Of a stretch of 28,494 bases of DNA, positions 1 through 9,100 are shown in pieces; position 1 is the first letter of the stretch, and each line of letters starts with the position of its first letter. Both the position numbers and the translations under genes were made by a program. The stretch is from VBCK01 sp035511515 (GTDB taxonomy: Bacteria; Pseudomonadota; Gammaproteobacteria; Burkholderiales; Burkholderiaceae_F): assembly GCA_035511515.1 (NCBI GenBank), contig DATKFG010000091.1, positions 1-28,494 of the forward strand, read 5' to 3'. The notes beneath the pieces are model-generated. The model did no database searches and was not told where the DNA came from. It saw only the letters and a list, made by a program, of their open reading frames with translations.

Positions 1-1536
1 ATCGCGGCCGATCGCCGCCTGCCGGCCGCCGTGCTGATCGCCGCGGCGCTGCTGCTGGTGCCGGCGCTGGGGCTGCCGCCGCTGTTCGATGTCGACGAAG
101 GCGCATTCGGCGAGGCCACGCGCGAAATGCTGGCGAGTGGCGACTGGCTGTCCACCACGCTCAATGGGGCGCCTCGCTTCGACAAGCCGATCCTGATCTA
201 CTGGTTGCAGGCGGCCAGCGTCAGCGCCTTCGGCCTGACCGAGTTCGCACTGCGGCTGCCCTCGGCGCTGGCCGCCCTCGCCTGGATCGCGGCGATCGGC
301 CGTTTTGCCTCGACCCGCATCGGCGCCGAAGCCGGGGCGCTGGCGGCCTGGATCGCCGCCACCTGCATCGGCGTCCTGGTGATCGCTCACGCGGCCACCG
401 CCGATGCGCTGCTCAACGCGCTGCTGGCCGCTGCGATGCTGGACGCCTGGGGCTTCATCGAGGACGGCAACCGCGCCGCGCTGCGCCGGATGTACGTCTG
501 GATCGGGCTGGGCGTGCTGACCAAGGGGCCGATCGCCGCGCTGATCCCGGTGGCGGTCACGCTGCTGTACGCGGTCTTTTCCCGGCGGCTGCGCGACTGG
601 GGCAGGGCCGCATTCGATCCGGTCGGCTGGCTGCTGCTGATCGCGATCGTGGCGCCCTGGTACGGCTACGCGCTGCACCGGCACGGCCGCGCCTTCGTCG
701 AAGGCTTTTTCGTGAAGCACAACCTGCAGCGTTTCAGTGGAACACTGGAGGGCCACTCCGGCAGCCTCGCCTACTACGTGGTGGCGGTGCCGCTGCTGCT
801 GCTGCCTTGGACCGGGCTGCTTTGGCCAACGCTGCGGGCCGCCCGGCAGGACTGGCGCATCGGCCTGAATCGCTACCTGTGGCTCTGGTTCGCCTTCGTG
901 TTCGTGTTCTTTTCGGCCTCCGGCACCAAGCTGCCGCACTACGTGCTGTACGGGTTGACGCCCCTGTTCATCCTGATGGCGCTGCACCGAGAGGAATTGC
1001 GCGCCGGCCGGCTGGCGCGGGTGCTCGCCGGGCTGTTGCTGGTCCTGCTGCCGTTTCTGCCCTGGCTGGCGTACCGCTGGTCGCTGAGCGCCACCGGCTC
1101 CAGCACCGCGTACTACGCGGCGCTCGCGCAGCGCGCGCTCACAGCGGCGCCGTGGCCGTTCTACGCAATCACCGGCGGCGCAGGTGCGATCGGCATCGCG
1201 CTCCTTGCCGGTCGCGCGTTGGCCTGGCAGCGGCTCCAGATCGCAGCCGCCATGCTGGCGGTTTCGATCGAATTCGCGGTCGCGCCGTGGCTGGGCGAGG
1301 TGGTGAGCGGGCCGGTCAAGCGGGCCGCGCAGTTCGTCGCGGCGCGGCCAGAGGACGTGGTGCAGTGGAACCTGAACGTGCCTAGCTTCAGTGTGTATCG
1401 CGGGCGGATCACGGAGTCGCGGGCACCGCAGGCGGGGGAGCTTGCGATCACGCGGGCCGATCGGCTGCCGCCGCGGGCAAAGGTGGAGGTGCTGTATCGC
1501 GAGGCCGGCGTGATGATCGTCGCGCCTGGCACATAG
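1..1536 (+). CDS. ArnT/PMT-type (GT39-like) membrane glycosyltransferase, probably 5'-truncated by the window edge
   Basis: An integral inner-membrane glycosyltransferase of the family that moves sugars from polyprenyl-phosphate carriers to lipid A, protein or glycan acceptors on the periplasmic side. The N-terminal part shows a hydrophobic helix followed by DVDEGAFGEATREMLASGDW, which matches the acidic first periplasmic loop and the REM-GDW pattern of ArnT/PMT proteins. Many further hydrophobic segments follow (for example LLLIAIVAPWYGYAL and YLWLWFAFVFVFFSASGTKL), then a short C-terminal soluble tail. The frame is open from base 1. A GTG at base 31 could start a 501-aa protein, but no Shine-Dalgarno precedes it and the codons before it read naturally, so the true start is probably upstream. 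Donor and acceptor cannot be read from sequence. The neighbouring gene converges on it from the other strand and is functionally unrelated. Confidence 0.85.
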   Translation: MAADRRLPAAVLIAAALLLVPALGLPPLFDVDEGAFGEATREMLASGDWLSTTLNGAPRFDKPILIYWLQAASVSAFGLTEFALRLPSALAALAWIAAIGRFASTRIGAEAGALAAWIAATCIGVLVIAHAATADALLNALLAAAMLDAWGFIEDGNRAALRRMYVWIGLGVLTKGPIAALIPVAVTLLYAVFSRRLRDWGRAAFDPVGWLLLIAIVAPWYGYALHRHGRAFVEGFFVKHNLQRFSGTLEGHSGSLAYYVVAVPLLLLPWTGLLWPTLRAARQDWRIGLNRYLWLWFAFVFVFFSASGTKLPHYVLYGLTPLFILMALHREELRAGRLARVLAGLLLVLLPFLPWLAYRWSLSATGSSTAYYAALAQRALTAAPWPFYAITGGAGAIGIALLAGRALAWQRLQIAAAMLAVSIEFAVAPWLGEVVSGPVKRAAQFVAARPEDVVQWNLNVPSFSVYRGRITESRAPQAGELAITRADRLPPRAKVEVLYREAGVMIVAPGT

Positions 1537-1643
1537 CCCGCGCGAATCATCCCCTGCACGGAACCGCGCCGGCGTATGGAACGGTCGCCACGGGCCCGTC
1601 GTTGGATCCGGCGGAGTTCGTGATGTGCTATCTGGTTAAAGAC

Positions 1644-1973
1644 TTAAAGGTACGGGAGGAAGATCGCGGCAAGCACAAACGCACCCGCCATCAGCATTGC
1701 TACTCCGTCTCTCAGATCATTTGTTCCCTGTTCGTCAGAAGGAGATACTCTGGCGTAAAAAAAAACCGCTTCACGATTTTTGGATCTTCTGTAAAGAAAT
1801 CGTGCCGATATCAAACTCAAAGCTAAGAGAAATAGCTCGCCAGCCAAGATATTCCCCGAAAAATGAATCAGAACATGAGCTAACCCAGCTATCGCAACCG
1901 CGCTCGGAAGCGTGAAAGAGGCATAAAGCATTGCTCGTCGCACACCGATGAGATCATCAGCTAATCTGGCCAA
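1644..1973 (-). CDS. Small three-helix membrane protein, candidate immunity protein for the upstream Rhs toxin
   Basis: A 109-aa protein with three clear hydrophobic segments (about residues 15-37, 41-60 and 89-108) and a basic loop RRSKNR after helix 2. I do not recognise a family. It begins 14 bases after the Rhs stop codon on the same strand, the position where immunity genes of Rhs/polymorphic toxins normally sit. It shares the low GC of the Rhs C-terminal tail (hand count 22 of 60 G+C at 1741-1800). The start is inferred to be TTG at 1973, preceded by AGAGGT about 10 bases upstream; an in-frame ATG at 1931 is the fallback and would leave all three helices. If it is an immunity protein, its membrane location suggests the toxin acts on the inner membrane or in the periplasm. 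The role is inferred from context only. Confidence 0.6.
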   Translation of the reverse strand: MARLADDLIGVRRAMLYASFTLPSAVAIAGLAHVLIHFSGNILAGELFLLALSLISARFLYRRSKNREAVFFYARVSPSDEQGTNDLRDGVAMLMAGAFVLAAIFLPYL

Positions 1974-1987
1974 CTTCTTGGTGACCT

Positions 1988-4900
1988 CTAATGTTGGTTC
2001 TGTTGCGATTCGACTAGATAGTCAACAATCTTGCTTACTATTGCTCCCATCCTACCCGCGGTCTCCTTTTGAACCAATCCCTCAAGTACATTGTTCTCCA
2101 CATGCATTCCACTCAAATCACCGGCCGTCGTGTGCTCCCAATCTGTCGTGCCATCAGCCAGACTTTTTGCGCTGGTGAGCATATCCCAACCAAGGTCGAT
2201 GTCTCGGGCCGGTCCATAAAAGATCGTAAATAAAAACCAATCAGCTTTAAATAGTCCGATGATGGCCCGACCCATGTCGGGTGGCAAATTCATTCCTGCC
2301 TCCTGCCCGTAGGCTATCGCCTTGTCGAAGCAGACCTGATTTCCATTGCAAGAAGCGGCCATCTGCCGAATGTCTGGAATATCCTTCTTTTTACAGACCC
2401 CGGGATGCATCACACAATTGAAGAGGTAGCTGAACGCCGCAGTTACCGCGCCATTTGCGAATTTTCCGCCTCCCAGCACAGAAGCGGTTCCGCCAACGAC
2501 GGCCGCTTCGGCGGCGCCGAGCGCGAGGTTGTCGTTGTCATAATGTCCCTCAAACACGGAGGTAACTGCCGCCGACAATGCTCCTGAACCACACTTACTG
2601 CCGCCGACCACCCCTTGTATGCAGCCCAAAACAGCGTGGGAGACTATCGATCCAGCAATCAGCTGATTACCCGTTAAACCGAGACCCCAGCCGCCGGACG
2701 GCATGTCAGGCGCCAGGTCAGCGGATGGCGTTACACCTTGGCCCGAGAACGCGTTGCCGATTCCATAGTTCGCCTCGGCGAAAGCGCCCGAGATCAAACC
2801 TGTTCGTACCGACTGCAGAAAGGACTGACCCGAGTATCCAGCCCAGGTAGCCGATCCGCCCGCTTCACAAAGCGCCACGTAGGGGCCGCAGTACACGGAC
2901 GCAACAGCGACCACGATCGAACCGATTTCGTACCCGATCTTGTTGTGAGCAATAGCCGACAAGATGCCGAATGGGTCGAGAATCTTCAGGAGGTTGTGCG
3001 GTTGCCAGAAACAACCGAGGAAGCAGTACCCGGTTGGATCGGTGCAGTTGAGGGGGTTGTTGTAGCAGTATCCGTAGCGGTTGAAGTTTTGGAGATTCTC
3101 GGGGCTCTGCACCATCGGATCGGGCTGGATGAAACGGCCGGTATTTGGATCGAACAGCCGACCGTTCATATGCACCAGACCGACGTCGTCGAGCTGCTCG
3201 TCGCCCGTGAAGCCCCGCTGCGTGCCGTTGTTGGTGTTGGTGGTCCAGTCCACCACGATGGCACCGGAGCTGTCGTAGCTGCCTCCGGTGTAGCGCCGCT
3301 TGCCGAAGGGGTCGTACGAGTAGCGCGCGGTCACCACCGCCGTGTGGTCGGTCGTGGCCACCAGCGAGCCCAGGCTGTCCCGGTGCCAGAACTCGACCTT
3401 CACCAGCGTGATGGAGGTGATCGTGGGCGGGGTGTACACCCCCGCCGCCAGAGGCGGCACCGGTCCCTGCGATACCAGCACCCCGATCGCCACGCCGCCC
3501 GCGTTCAGGAAGTGGCGGTTGTCGACCGTGGTGGTTGACCCGGCCACGGTCGTTTCGGACTCGAAGCCCAGCCCGCCGGCGTTATCCGGGTGCAGCATCC
3601 ACGTCGTGCGCGTGCCACTGGCGTTGGTGCGCACCTCTTCGATGCGCTGGTGCTCGGTGTCGTATTGCCACTGGTACCTGCCGGCCGCTCCGGACACTCC
3701 CGCGCTGCCGTCAGGCATGTTAAAGCTCGTGTAGCTGATAGCGGTGTACTTGCCCCCGGTGGCCGTGATCAGGTTGCCGTTGGCGTCATAGCTGTAGCTC
3801 ACCGCGCTGGCGCCGGTGAGCGTGGCCAGCGCATGCGGCCGCACGCTGCCGGCTCCGGCGGCCGGATAGCTGTAGGCCCCGACGTCGCTCTTGTAGAGAA
3901 GGTTGCCGATGGCGTTGTAGCTCAGCGTGACCGTGCGCGCATCGGAAGGCGGCAGAATCGAAGCGGCCTGCACCTGGTACTGGGTCAACCGGTTCAGGGC
4001 GTCGTACACGAAGTTCTCGCTGACCGCGCCCGTGGTGCCGTCACCGATAGAGTCATAGCGGGTCGCCAGGTTGTTCAGACTGTCCCAGGTGTAGCTGTCG
4101 TTCTGAACATTGAACTGGCCGCTGGTCCCCGCCGTCAGCGCCTTGGTGCGTCCCGTGGCCCCCTCGAACGTGGCCAGGGTCAGCACGCCATTTCCCGTCT
4201 GGCTGCTTTCGGCCTTGCCCCAGGCATCGACCGCGTTGGCCTGCCACAGGGTCGAGGGCACCGCAACAGGCGGCCCGGGACCGCCCGGTGTGGCGGCAAA
4301 CGGCGTGACCTGGGCGCTGGTGGCCAGCGTCAGCGACGCCAGGTAGCCCAAGGTAGACGTGTAGTTGTAGTTGACCGTCAGGCCCGTCGGGTAGCTCTGG
4401 CTGTGCACCCGACCGGTGGCGGCCTCGTAGCTGACCGCTGAAGCAAAGCTGGGCCCCGACGTGATCGTGGTGCGGTTCGAAAGAGGTCTTCCCAGTCCGT
4501 CGTAGATGAAGATCCGATCAAAGTTGGTGTTGGTCCTGGCCTCGCACAGCTTGCCCCGCGAAGTGGTCGTGCCGCCGGCGATGGCAGCGCCGCCTTCGCA
4601 GGAAGCCCCGGCCGCCGTGGTGTCGTAGTACCAGTTCGAAGTGTCCTCGGGCTCCACCCGACTGGTCATGCGACCCAGCACGTCGTAGCCAAACGTGGTG
4701 CTGGTGCCGGCCGCCAACTGCTTGGCGGTCTGCTGCCACACCAGCTCGCCCAGTGCGTCGTAGTCGTACGTGATGGTCCCCGCATCCGGATCCGCCATCG
4801 AGACCTTGCGTCCGCGGATGTCGTAGCTCTGGGTCACGCTGTTGTTCATCGCGTCGACCGTATGGATCAGGTTGCCGAACGCATCGAACTGCCGCGCCAG

Positions 4901-6058
4901 CGTCGCGCCTTCCTCATCGATGACCAGCACGACCTCTCCGTTAACGTTCTTCTCCTCGGTGCGGCTATGGCCCTTGTCGTTCTTCGAAGTCACCGCCAAG
5001 CCGGCGTACGTCTCTGTGACGACCGACGCCGTCAGCGTGTGGGTGCCGTCGAGACTGCCGCCGTTCAGTCCGAACTGAACCCCTGCCGTGCTGCCGTTCG
5101 GATCGGCCGTATAAATGGCCGTCGGTCTTCCCAGCGCATCGACGTCCGTGCGCACTGCTCCGTAATCGGCCGAGCCGACTGTGGTGGACGAGCTGTTCGC
5201 CGCAAAATACGGCTGTGTCTTGACTCTGGCTACGCCGTTGGTGTCGTAACGAGTGTCGGTGTAGATCAGGCCGCCTGCGCCACCGGGCGTGCTGGCCGCT
5301 TCAAAGCCCTGCGTCACCACCCGCAACGGCCGGCCCAGGCGGTCGCTGTACACGCGCGTAAACGGGCCCATCAACTTTCCTGTGCTGTCGTGCGGCTCGC
5401 TGTGCACATAACTCACCGCGTCGGCCGGGATCTCGGCCGCCGCCGGATTCGCAGGCCCCGTCGAACAGGCTGCCGCGTTCGAGCTCGTATCCGACACGCG
5501 CCCCGCGATGAAGCAGTAGTACATCAGCGCGCTTGTGCCATCGGCCCGGGTCTCGGAGGTCTTGCGCCCGAAGGCGTCGAACGTCCAGTTCGTCGTGAGC
5601 CGATTCGGGCCCGTCAGCGACGCCATCGTTCCGAAGCGTCCGTCAAACGTTCTGCTCTCGCTCTGGCCCGCCGCGTTGGTGACCGAGGTCGCAAACATAC
5701 CGGCCGGCGGCGTAAATCCCCCCACCGCGACCGTCTGCGCCGCGTAGCTGGTCGTGTTCGTGCGCGGGGCGAACTGCTGGCGCGTCGGCACCGAGCCCGA
5801 GCAGTTGGCCGTCGTCACGCTGGTCTTGTTGCCATACGCATCGTGCAGGTAGGTCGTCAATACGCACGAGGCAATGTTGTTGGGCTCAACCGTTTCCGCA
5901 TTGAGCAGGCCGCTGGTCGCGTCATACCCAAAGCTGGAGCCACGGCTGTAGCTGAACGGGTCGTTCGGCACTTGCGCATGCCCCGGGGATTGCATCCCGA
6001 GCAACACCATTGCAAGCAACACCCCTCGAAGAGCGACTGCAAGCCTCAGCCCTGACAT
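1988..6058 (-). CDS. Rhs/YD-repeat protein (TcC-like) with Sec signal peptide and variable C-terminal tail
   Basis: A 1356-aa exported Rhs protein. Residues 1-28 form a signal peptide (hydrophobic VALRGVLLAMVLLGM, predicted cut GHA|QV). Residues from about 100 to 980 contain many YD/Rhs repeats with the usual YD-LGR and YDANGNL patterns, such as FGYDVLGRMTSRVEPED and YSYDANGNLITATGG. The Rhs core end is well kept (GFTGDEQLD, GRLFDPNTGRFIQPDP, NRYGYCYNNPLNCTDPTGY, about residues 945-1012). Beyond it comes a roughly 345-aa variable region: first Gly/Ala-rich and hydrophobic, ending in a GGTASVLGGGKFANGAVTAA motif common in such tails, then a final segment of about 130 residues after CKKKD that I cannot match to a known toxin fold. 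In known Rhs/TcC proteins the core forms a shell around the released C-terminal effector. There is no PAAR domain, so standard T6SS loading is unlikely. The SpvB-like partner lies 67 bases upstream. Confidence 0.9.
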   Translation of the reverse strand: MSGLRLAVALRGVLLAMVLLGMQSPGHAQVPNDPFSYSRGSSFGYDATSGLLNAETVEPNNIASCVLTTYLHDAYGNKTSVTTANCSGSVPTRQQFAPRTNTTSYAAQTVAVGGFTPPAGMFATSVTNAAGQSESRTFDGRFGTMASLTGPNRLTTNWTFDAFGRKTSETRADGTSALMYYCFIAGRVSDTSSNAAACSTGPANPAAAEIPADAVSYVHSEPHDSTGKLMGPFTRVYSDRLGRPLRVVTQGFEAASTPGGAGGLIYTDTRYDTNGVARVKTQPYFAANSSSTTVGSADYGAVRTDVDALGRPTAIYTADPNGSTAGVQFGLNGGSLDGTHTLTASVVTETYAGLAVTSKNDKGHSRTEEKNVNGEVVLVIDEEGATLARQFDAFGNLIHTVDAMNNSVTQSYDIRGRKVSMADPDAGTITYDYDALGELVWQQTAKQLAAGTSTTFGYDVLGRMTSRVEPEDTSNWYYDTTAAGASCEGGAAIAGGTTTSRGKLCEARTNTNFDRIFIYDGLGRPLSNRTTITSGPSFASAVSYEAATGRVHSQSYPTGLTVNYNYTSTLGYLASLTLATSAQVTPFAATPGGPGPPVAVPSTLWQANAVDAWGKAESSQTGNGVLTLATFEGATGRTKALTAGTSGQFNVQNDSYTWDSLNNLATRYDSIGDGTTGAVSENFVYDALNRLTQYQVQAASILPPSDARTVTLSYNAIGNLLYKSDVGAYSYPAAGAGSVRPHALATLTGASAVSYSYDANGNLITATGGKYTAISYTSFNMPDGSAGVSGAAGRYQWQYDTEHQRIEEVRTNASGTRTTWMLHPDNAGGLGFESETTVAGSTTTVDNRHFLNAGGVAIGVLVSQGPVPPLAAGVYTPPTITSITLVKVEFWHRDSLGSLVATTDHTAVVTARYSYDPFGKRRYTGGSYDSSGAIVVDWTTNTNNGTQRGFTGDEQLDDVGLVHMNGRLFDPNTGRFIQPDPMVQSPENLQNFNRYGYCYNNPLNCTDPTGYCFLGCFWQPHNLLKILDPFGILSAIAHNKIGYEIGSIVVAVASVYCGPYVALCEAGGSATWAGYSGQSFLQSVRTGLISGAFAEANYGIGNAFSGQGVTPSADLAPDMPSGGWGLGLTGNQLIAGSIVSHAVLGCIQGVVGGSKCGSGALSAAVTSVFEGHYDNDNLALGAAEAAVVGGTASVLGGGKFANGAVTAAFSYLFNCVMHPGVCKKKDIPDIRQMAASCNGNQVCFDKAIAYGQEAGMNLPPDMGRAIIGLFKADWFLFTIFYGPARDIDLGWDMLTSAKSLADGTTDWEHTTAGDLSGMHVENNVLEGLVQKETAGRMGAIVSKIVDYLVESQQNQH

Positions 6059-6125
6059 CGTCCTCTTCCCCTATCGGTTCGTGCAGACCCGGCCACGCTC
6101 GTTTGAGAAATTCATCCGCTCGCTG

Positions 6126-9100
6126 TCAACCCCCGCATGGAACCTTTCCGGCATAAGGCACGGTGGCCAACGCTCCCGTCGTGGTTCCCGCCGCGTTAGA
6201 GATCGTCGCTGCGTAGGTGTAGGCCGCGGGACACGCCTTGTCCGCTGTGTAGATGACCGTACAAGTGGCGCCGGCAGCCAGGGCTTGACCGGCCACGCAA
6301 GATCCCCCGCTATAGGTCAGCGTGTTGCTGCCCGGGGAGCCGGACTCGGATATTCCGGTGATCGTCTGCGCGCCGGCGTTCGTGTTCTGGAACGTCCAGG
6401 TATCGGTGACGCTGGTGGCCGCGGTCGAAGTCGCCAACGACACGTAGGCAAACAGGGTCGGCGCCGGCGGCGTCGTGAAGGTGACCACGACCGAAGCAGT
6501 TGCCGGGTTACCGGCGGAGTCGGTGGCGGTCACCTGGAACGTCTCGGACAGGTTCTCGCTCCAGCCCAGCGTCACACTGAAGGTGGCCGTCTGCCCGCCC
6601 GAAACCGCGATGCGGCTTCCCACGGTTCGCACCCAGCTGTAGCTGAAGCTTCCCGTCCCGCCGCTGGCGGTGGCCGTCGCGGACGACGTGGCTGCACCGG
6701 CGGACGGCCTGGCCGTCATCACCGGGTTGGGCGAGATCGCCACCGCTGGCTGCGCCGGCGTGGTGAACGTCACGTTCACGCTCGCGGTGGTCGTGTTTCC
6801 GCCGGTGTCAGTGGCCGTCACCTGGAACGTCTCGGTCAGGTTCTCGCTCCACCCCAGCGTCACGCTGAAGGTGGCCGTCTGCCCGCCCGAAACCGCGATG
6901 CGGCTTCCCACGGTTCGCGCCCAGCTGTAGCTGAAGCTTCCTGTCCCGCCGCTGGCGGTGGCCGTCGCGGACGAAGTCGCCGCACCGGCGGCCGTCCTGG
7001 CCGTCACCACCGGGCTCGGCGAGATCGACACCGAGACCGTCGGCTGCGCCGGCGTCGTGAAGGTCACGTTCACGCTCGCGGTGGCCGTGTTTCCGCCGCT
7101 GTCGGTGGCCGTCACCTGGAACGTTTCGGTGAGGTTTTCGCTCCAGCCCAGCGTCACGCTGAAGGTGGCCGTTTGCCCGCCCGAAACCGCGATCCGGCTT
7201 CCAACGGTTCGCACCCAGGAGTAGGTGAAGCCACCGGTGCCACCGGTCGCGGTGGCGGTGGCGGACGAGGTGGCCGCACCGGAGGTCGTTTTCGCGGTCA
7301 CGACGGGGTTGGGTGCAACCGTCACCGCGGGCTGGGCCGGAGTGGTGAAGGTCACCGGGACACTCACCGATTGCTGCTGCCCGGACGAGTCCACCACCGT
7401 CGCCGTGTAATTCTCGGTCAGGTTCTCCGCCCACCCCAGCGTCACGCTGAAGGTCGCTGTCGTCGTGCCGCTCTCCGCGATCCGGGTTCCCGAGGTGTGT
7501 GTCCAGGTCACGGTGTACGGGGCAACACCTCCACTGATGTTCAAGGTCGTGCTCGCAGTCCCCGCGCCCGGATTGTTGCGACTGCCCGTGACCGGATTGG
7601 GCGAGGGCGTGACTGTGATCGGCGGTGGCGCCTGATAGTTAAAGGCGATCGGAATCTGGGCGGCCGCGGAGCGCCCCGCCGCGTCGACCGCGGTGACCTG
7701 CCACGTTGCGGTGGAGCTCGGGGCCGCCGATGAAAGCGTTGCCGTGAAGGTGAACGAGGTCGACAGGCTCGAGCTGGTCGCCGGGCCGGCCTGGCTGATC
7801 GCCGGTCCGCTCTGCGACAGCCGGCTCCAGCTGAAGCTCAGCGGTGGCGTGGGACTGCCGCCTACGGTCAGGGTCGCGCCCGCGGAAAAGCTCGCCGATC
7901 CGGCTTGCGTCACGCTCAACGACGCAGGCGAAACCGTCGACGACAGTGGCGTCGCCGTGCCGCTCTGCGCTGTGCTGCCGGTGCCGGCACTCGTCGCCAA
8001 CTGCGAGGATCCCGTGCCCAGATTCATGTTGGGTACCGTGTTCTGCACCGTGGAGCTGGCCAGTCGACCAATCAGCCAATAGCCTGGCGACGTGTTATCC
8101 GGCTGGTATTGGTTGGTCGTGGTCTTGGTGAAGGTCTGGGCCGCACCGAACGCCGCCGTGCCGCTTGTCGTCACCGTGATGACCTCCGGGTCCCCGTCCG
8201 CGGTGTACGGCGAGGTCCCGGCCGTCCACGGGCCGTACGTCGTCGTCACTGTCGGGAGCACGGGTCCCTTGACCGGCGAACTCGGCGTTCCGCCCAGATC
8301 CCATCCGCACTCGGTCGACTGGTTCAGGTACGGCCGATACACGTATGGATTGCCCGGCGTGCAGGTCGCCGAAGCGCCCGTATAGGCGACGGACGGACAC
8401 GACGACGACGCGGTGCCTGCCAGCGTCGCCGCCGACAGCGGCGTTGCGGACTGCTCGCAGTACACATAGTCCGTCTCACTGATCGGTACCGCGGTGGATC
8501 CCAAAGCTCCCCGGAACGTACGCGAGCGCCACGCCGAGCCGGTGTACGGCCAACTCTGCAAATAGTCGGTCGAGGTTGTCAGGGCCTCTCCATTCGGAGC
8601 GACGACCTGACGTTGAATATTGCGAAAGCCTAGTGAGCCCCGGCCATCGTTCTTGGCTCGCAGCGACGTGTAGGCATACTGGAAGTGCCGCGTCGTCACC
8701 CCGGCAGCACCGACTCCCGTGTCCTCATACTGGTCCGTTACCACACGCACCGGCGCATTGACCTCGACGACCGGTGCTGTCGGGGCATTGGACGTGCCGC
8801 GATCCGAGTTGTAGCGGCCGGCCGAATTGGTGAGAACGCTATATCCCAGCGTGGTCACCGACCCGGTCGGCGAGGTAACCGTCAGGAGCAGGTCCGGCGG
8901 CGTCGCATCCGTCTTCACATAAAGACGGTTGTTGCTGGCAGAGGGTGTGCTTCCCGTTGGATTTGCGACGGTCCGCAAGATCTCGGCGTTACCCTGCCCC
9001 GTGAAGTCTCCGATCACGAATCCATTCGTCCCAGAGCTCGTGGCGAGGACGTCGTTGGTGGTCAGTAGATTGAATGTCGTCGAGGGTCGGAACGTGCCAT

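Noticed and set aside
1590..1599. ACGGGCCCGT palindrome after the glycosyltransferase as a terminator
   Set aside because: The stem is very short with no loop and no T-tract; it could easily occur by chance in GC-rich DNA.
1602..1826. Plus-strand 74-codon frame after the glycosyltransferase
   Set aside because: It overlaps the more convincing minus-strand membrane protein, has a Lys/Arg/Ser-rich translation without pattern, and no ribosome site.
4862..6055. Plus-strand open frame of 397 codons opposite the Rhs gene
   Set aside because: Arg-rich shadow of the Rhs coding strand with no recognisable motif.
1988..6058. Rhs protein as a T6SS effector
   Set aside because: It has no N-terminal PAAR or T6SS-adaptor region, starts with a Sec signal peptide, and no vgrG or eag-like chaperone gene is present in the window.
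6081..7733. Plus-strand open frame of 550 codons opposite the Ig-like repeats
   Set aside because: Its apparent repeats (RHLERLGQVLAPAQRHAEGG) are only the Ig-repeat DNA read on the wrong strand.
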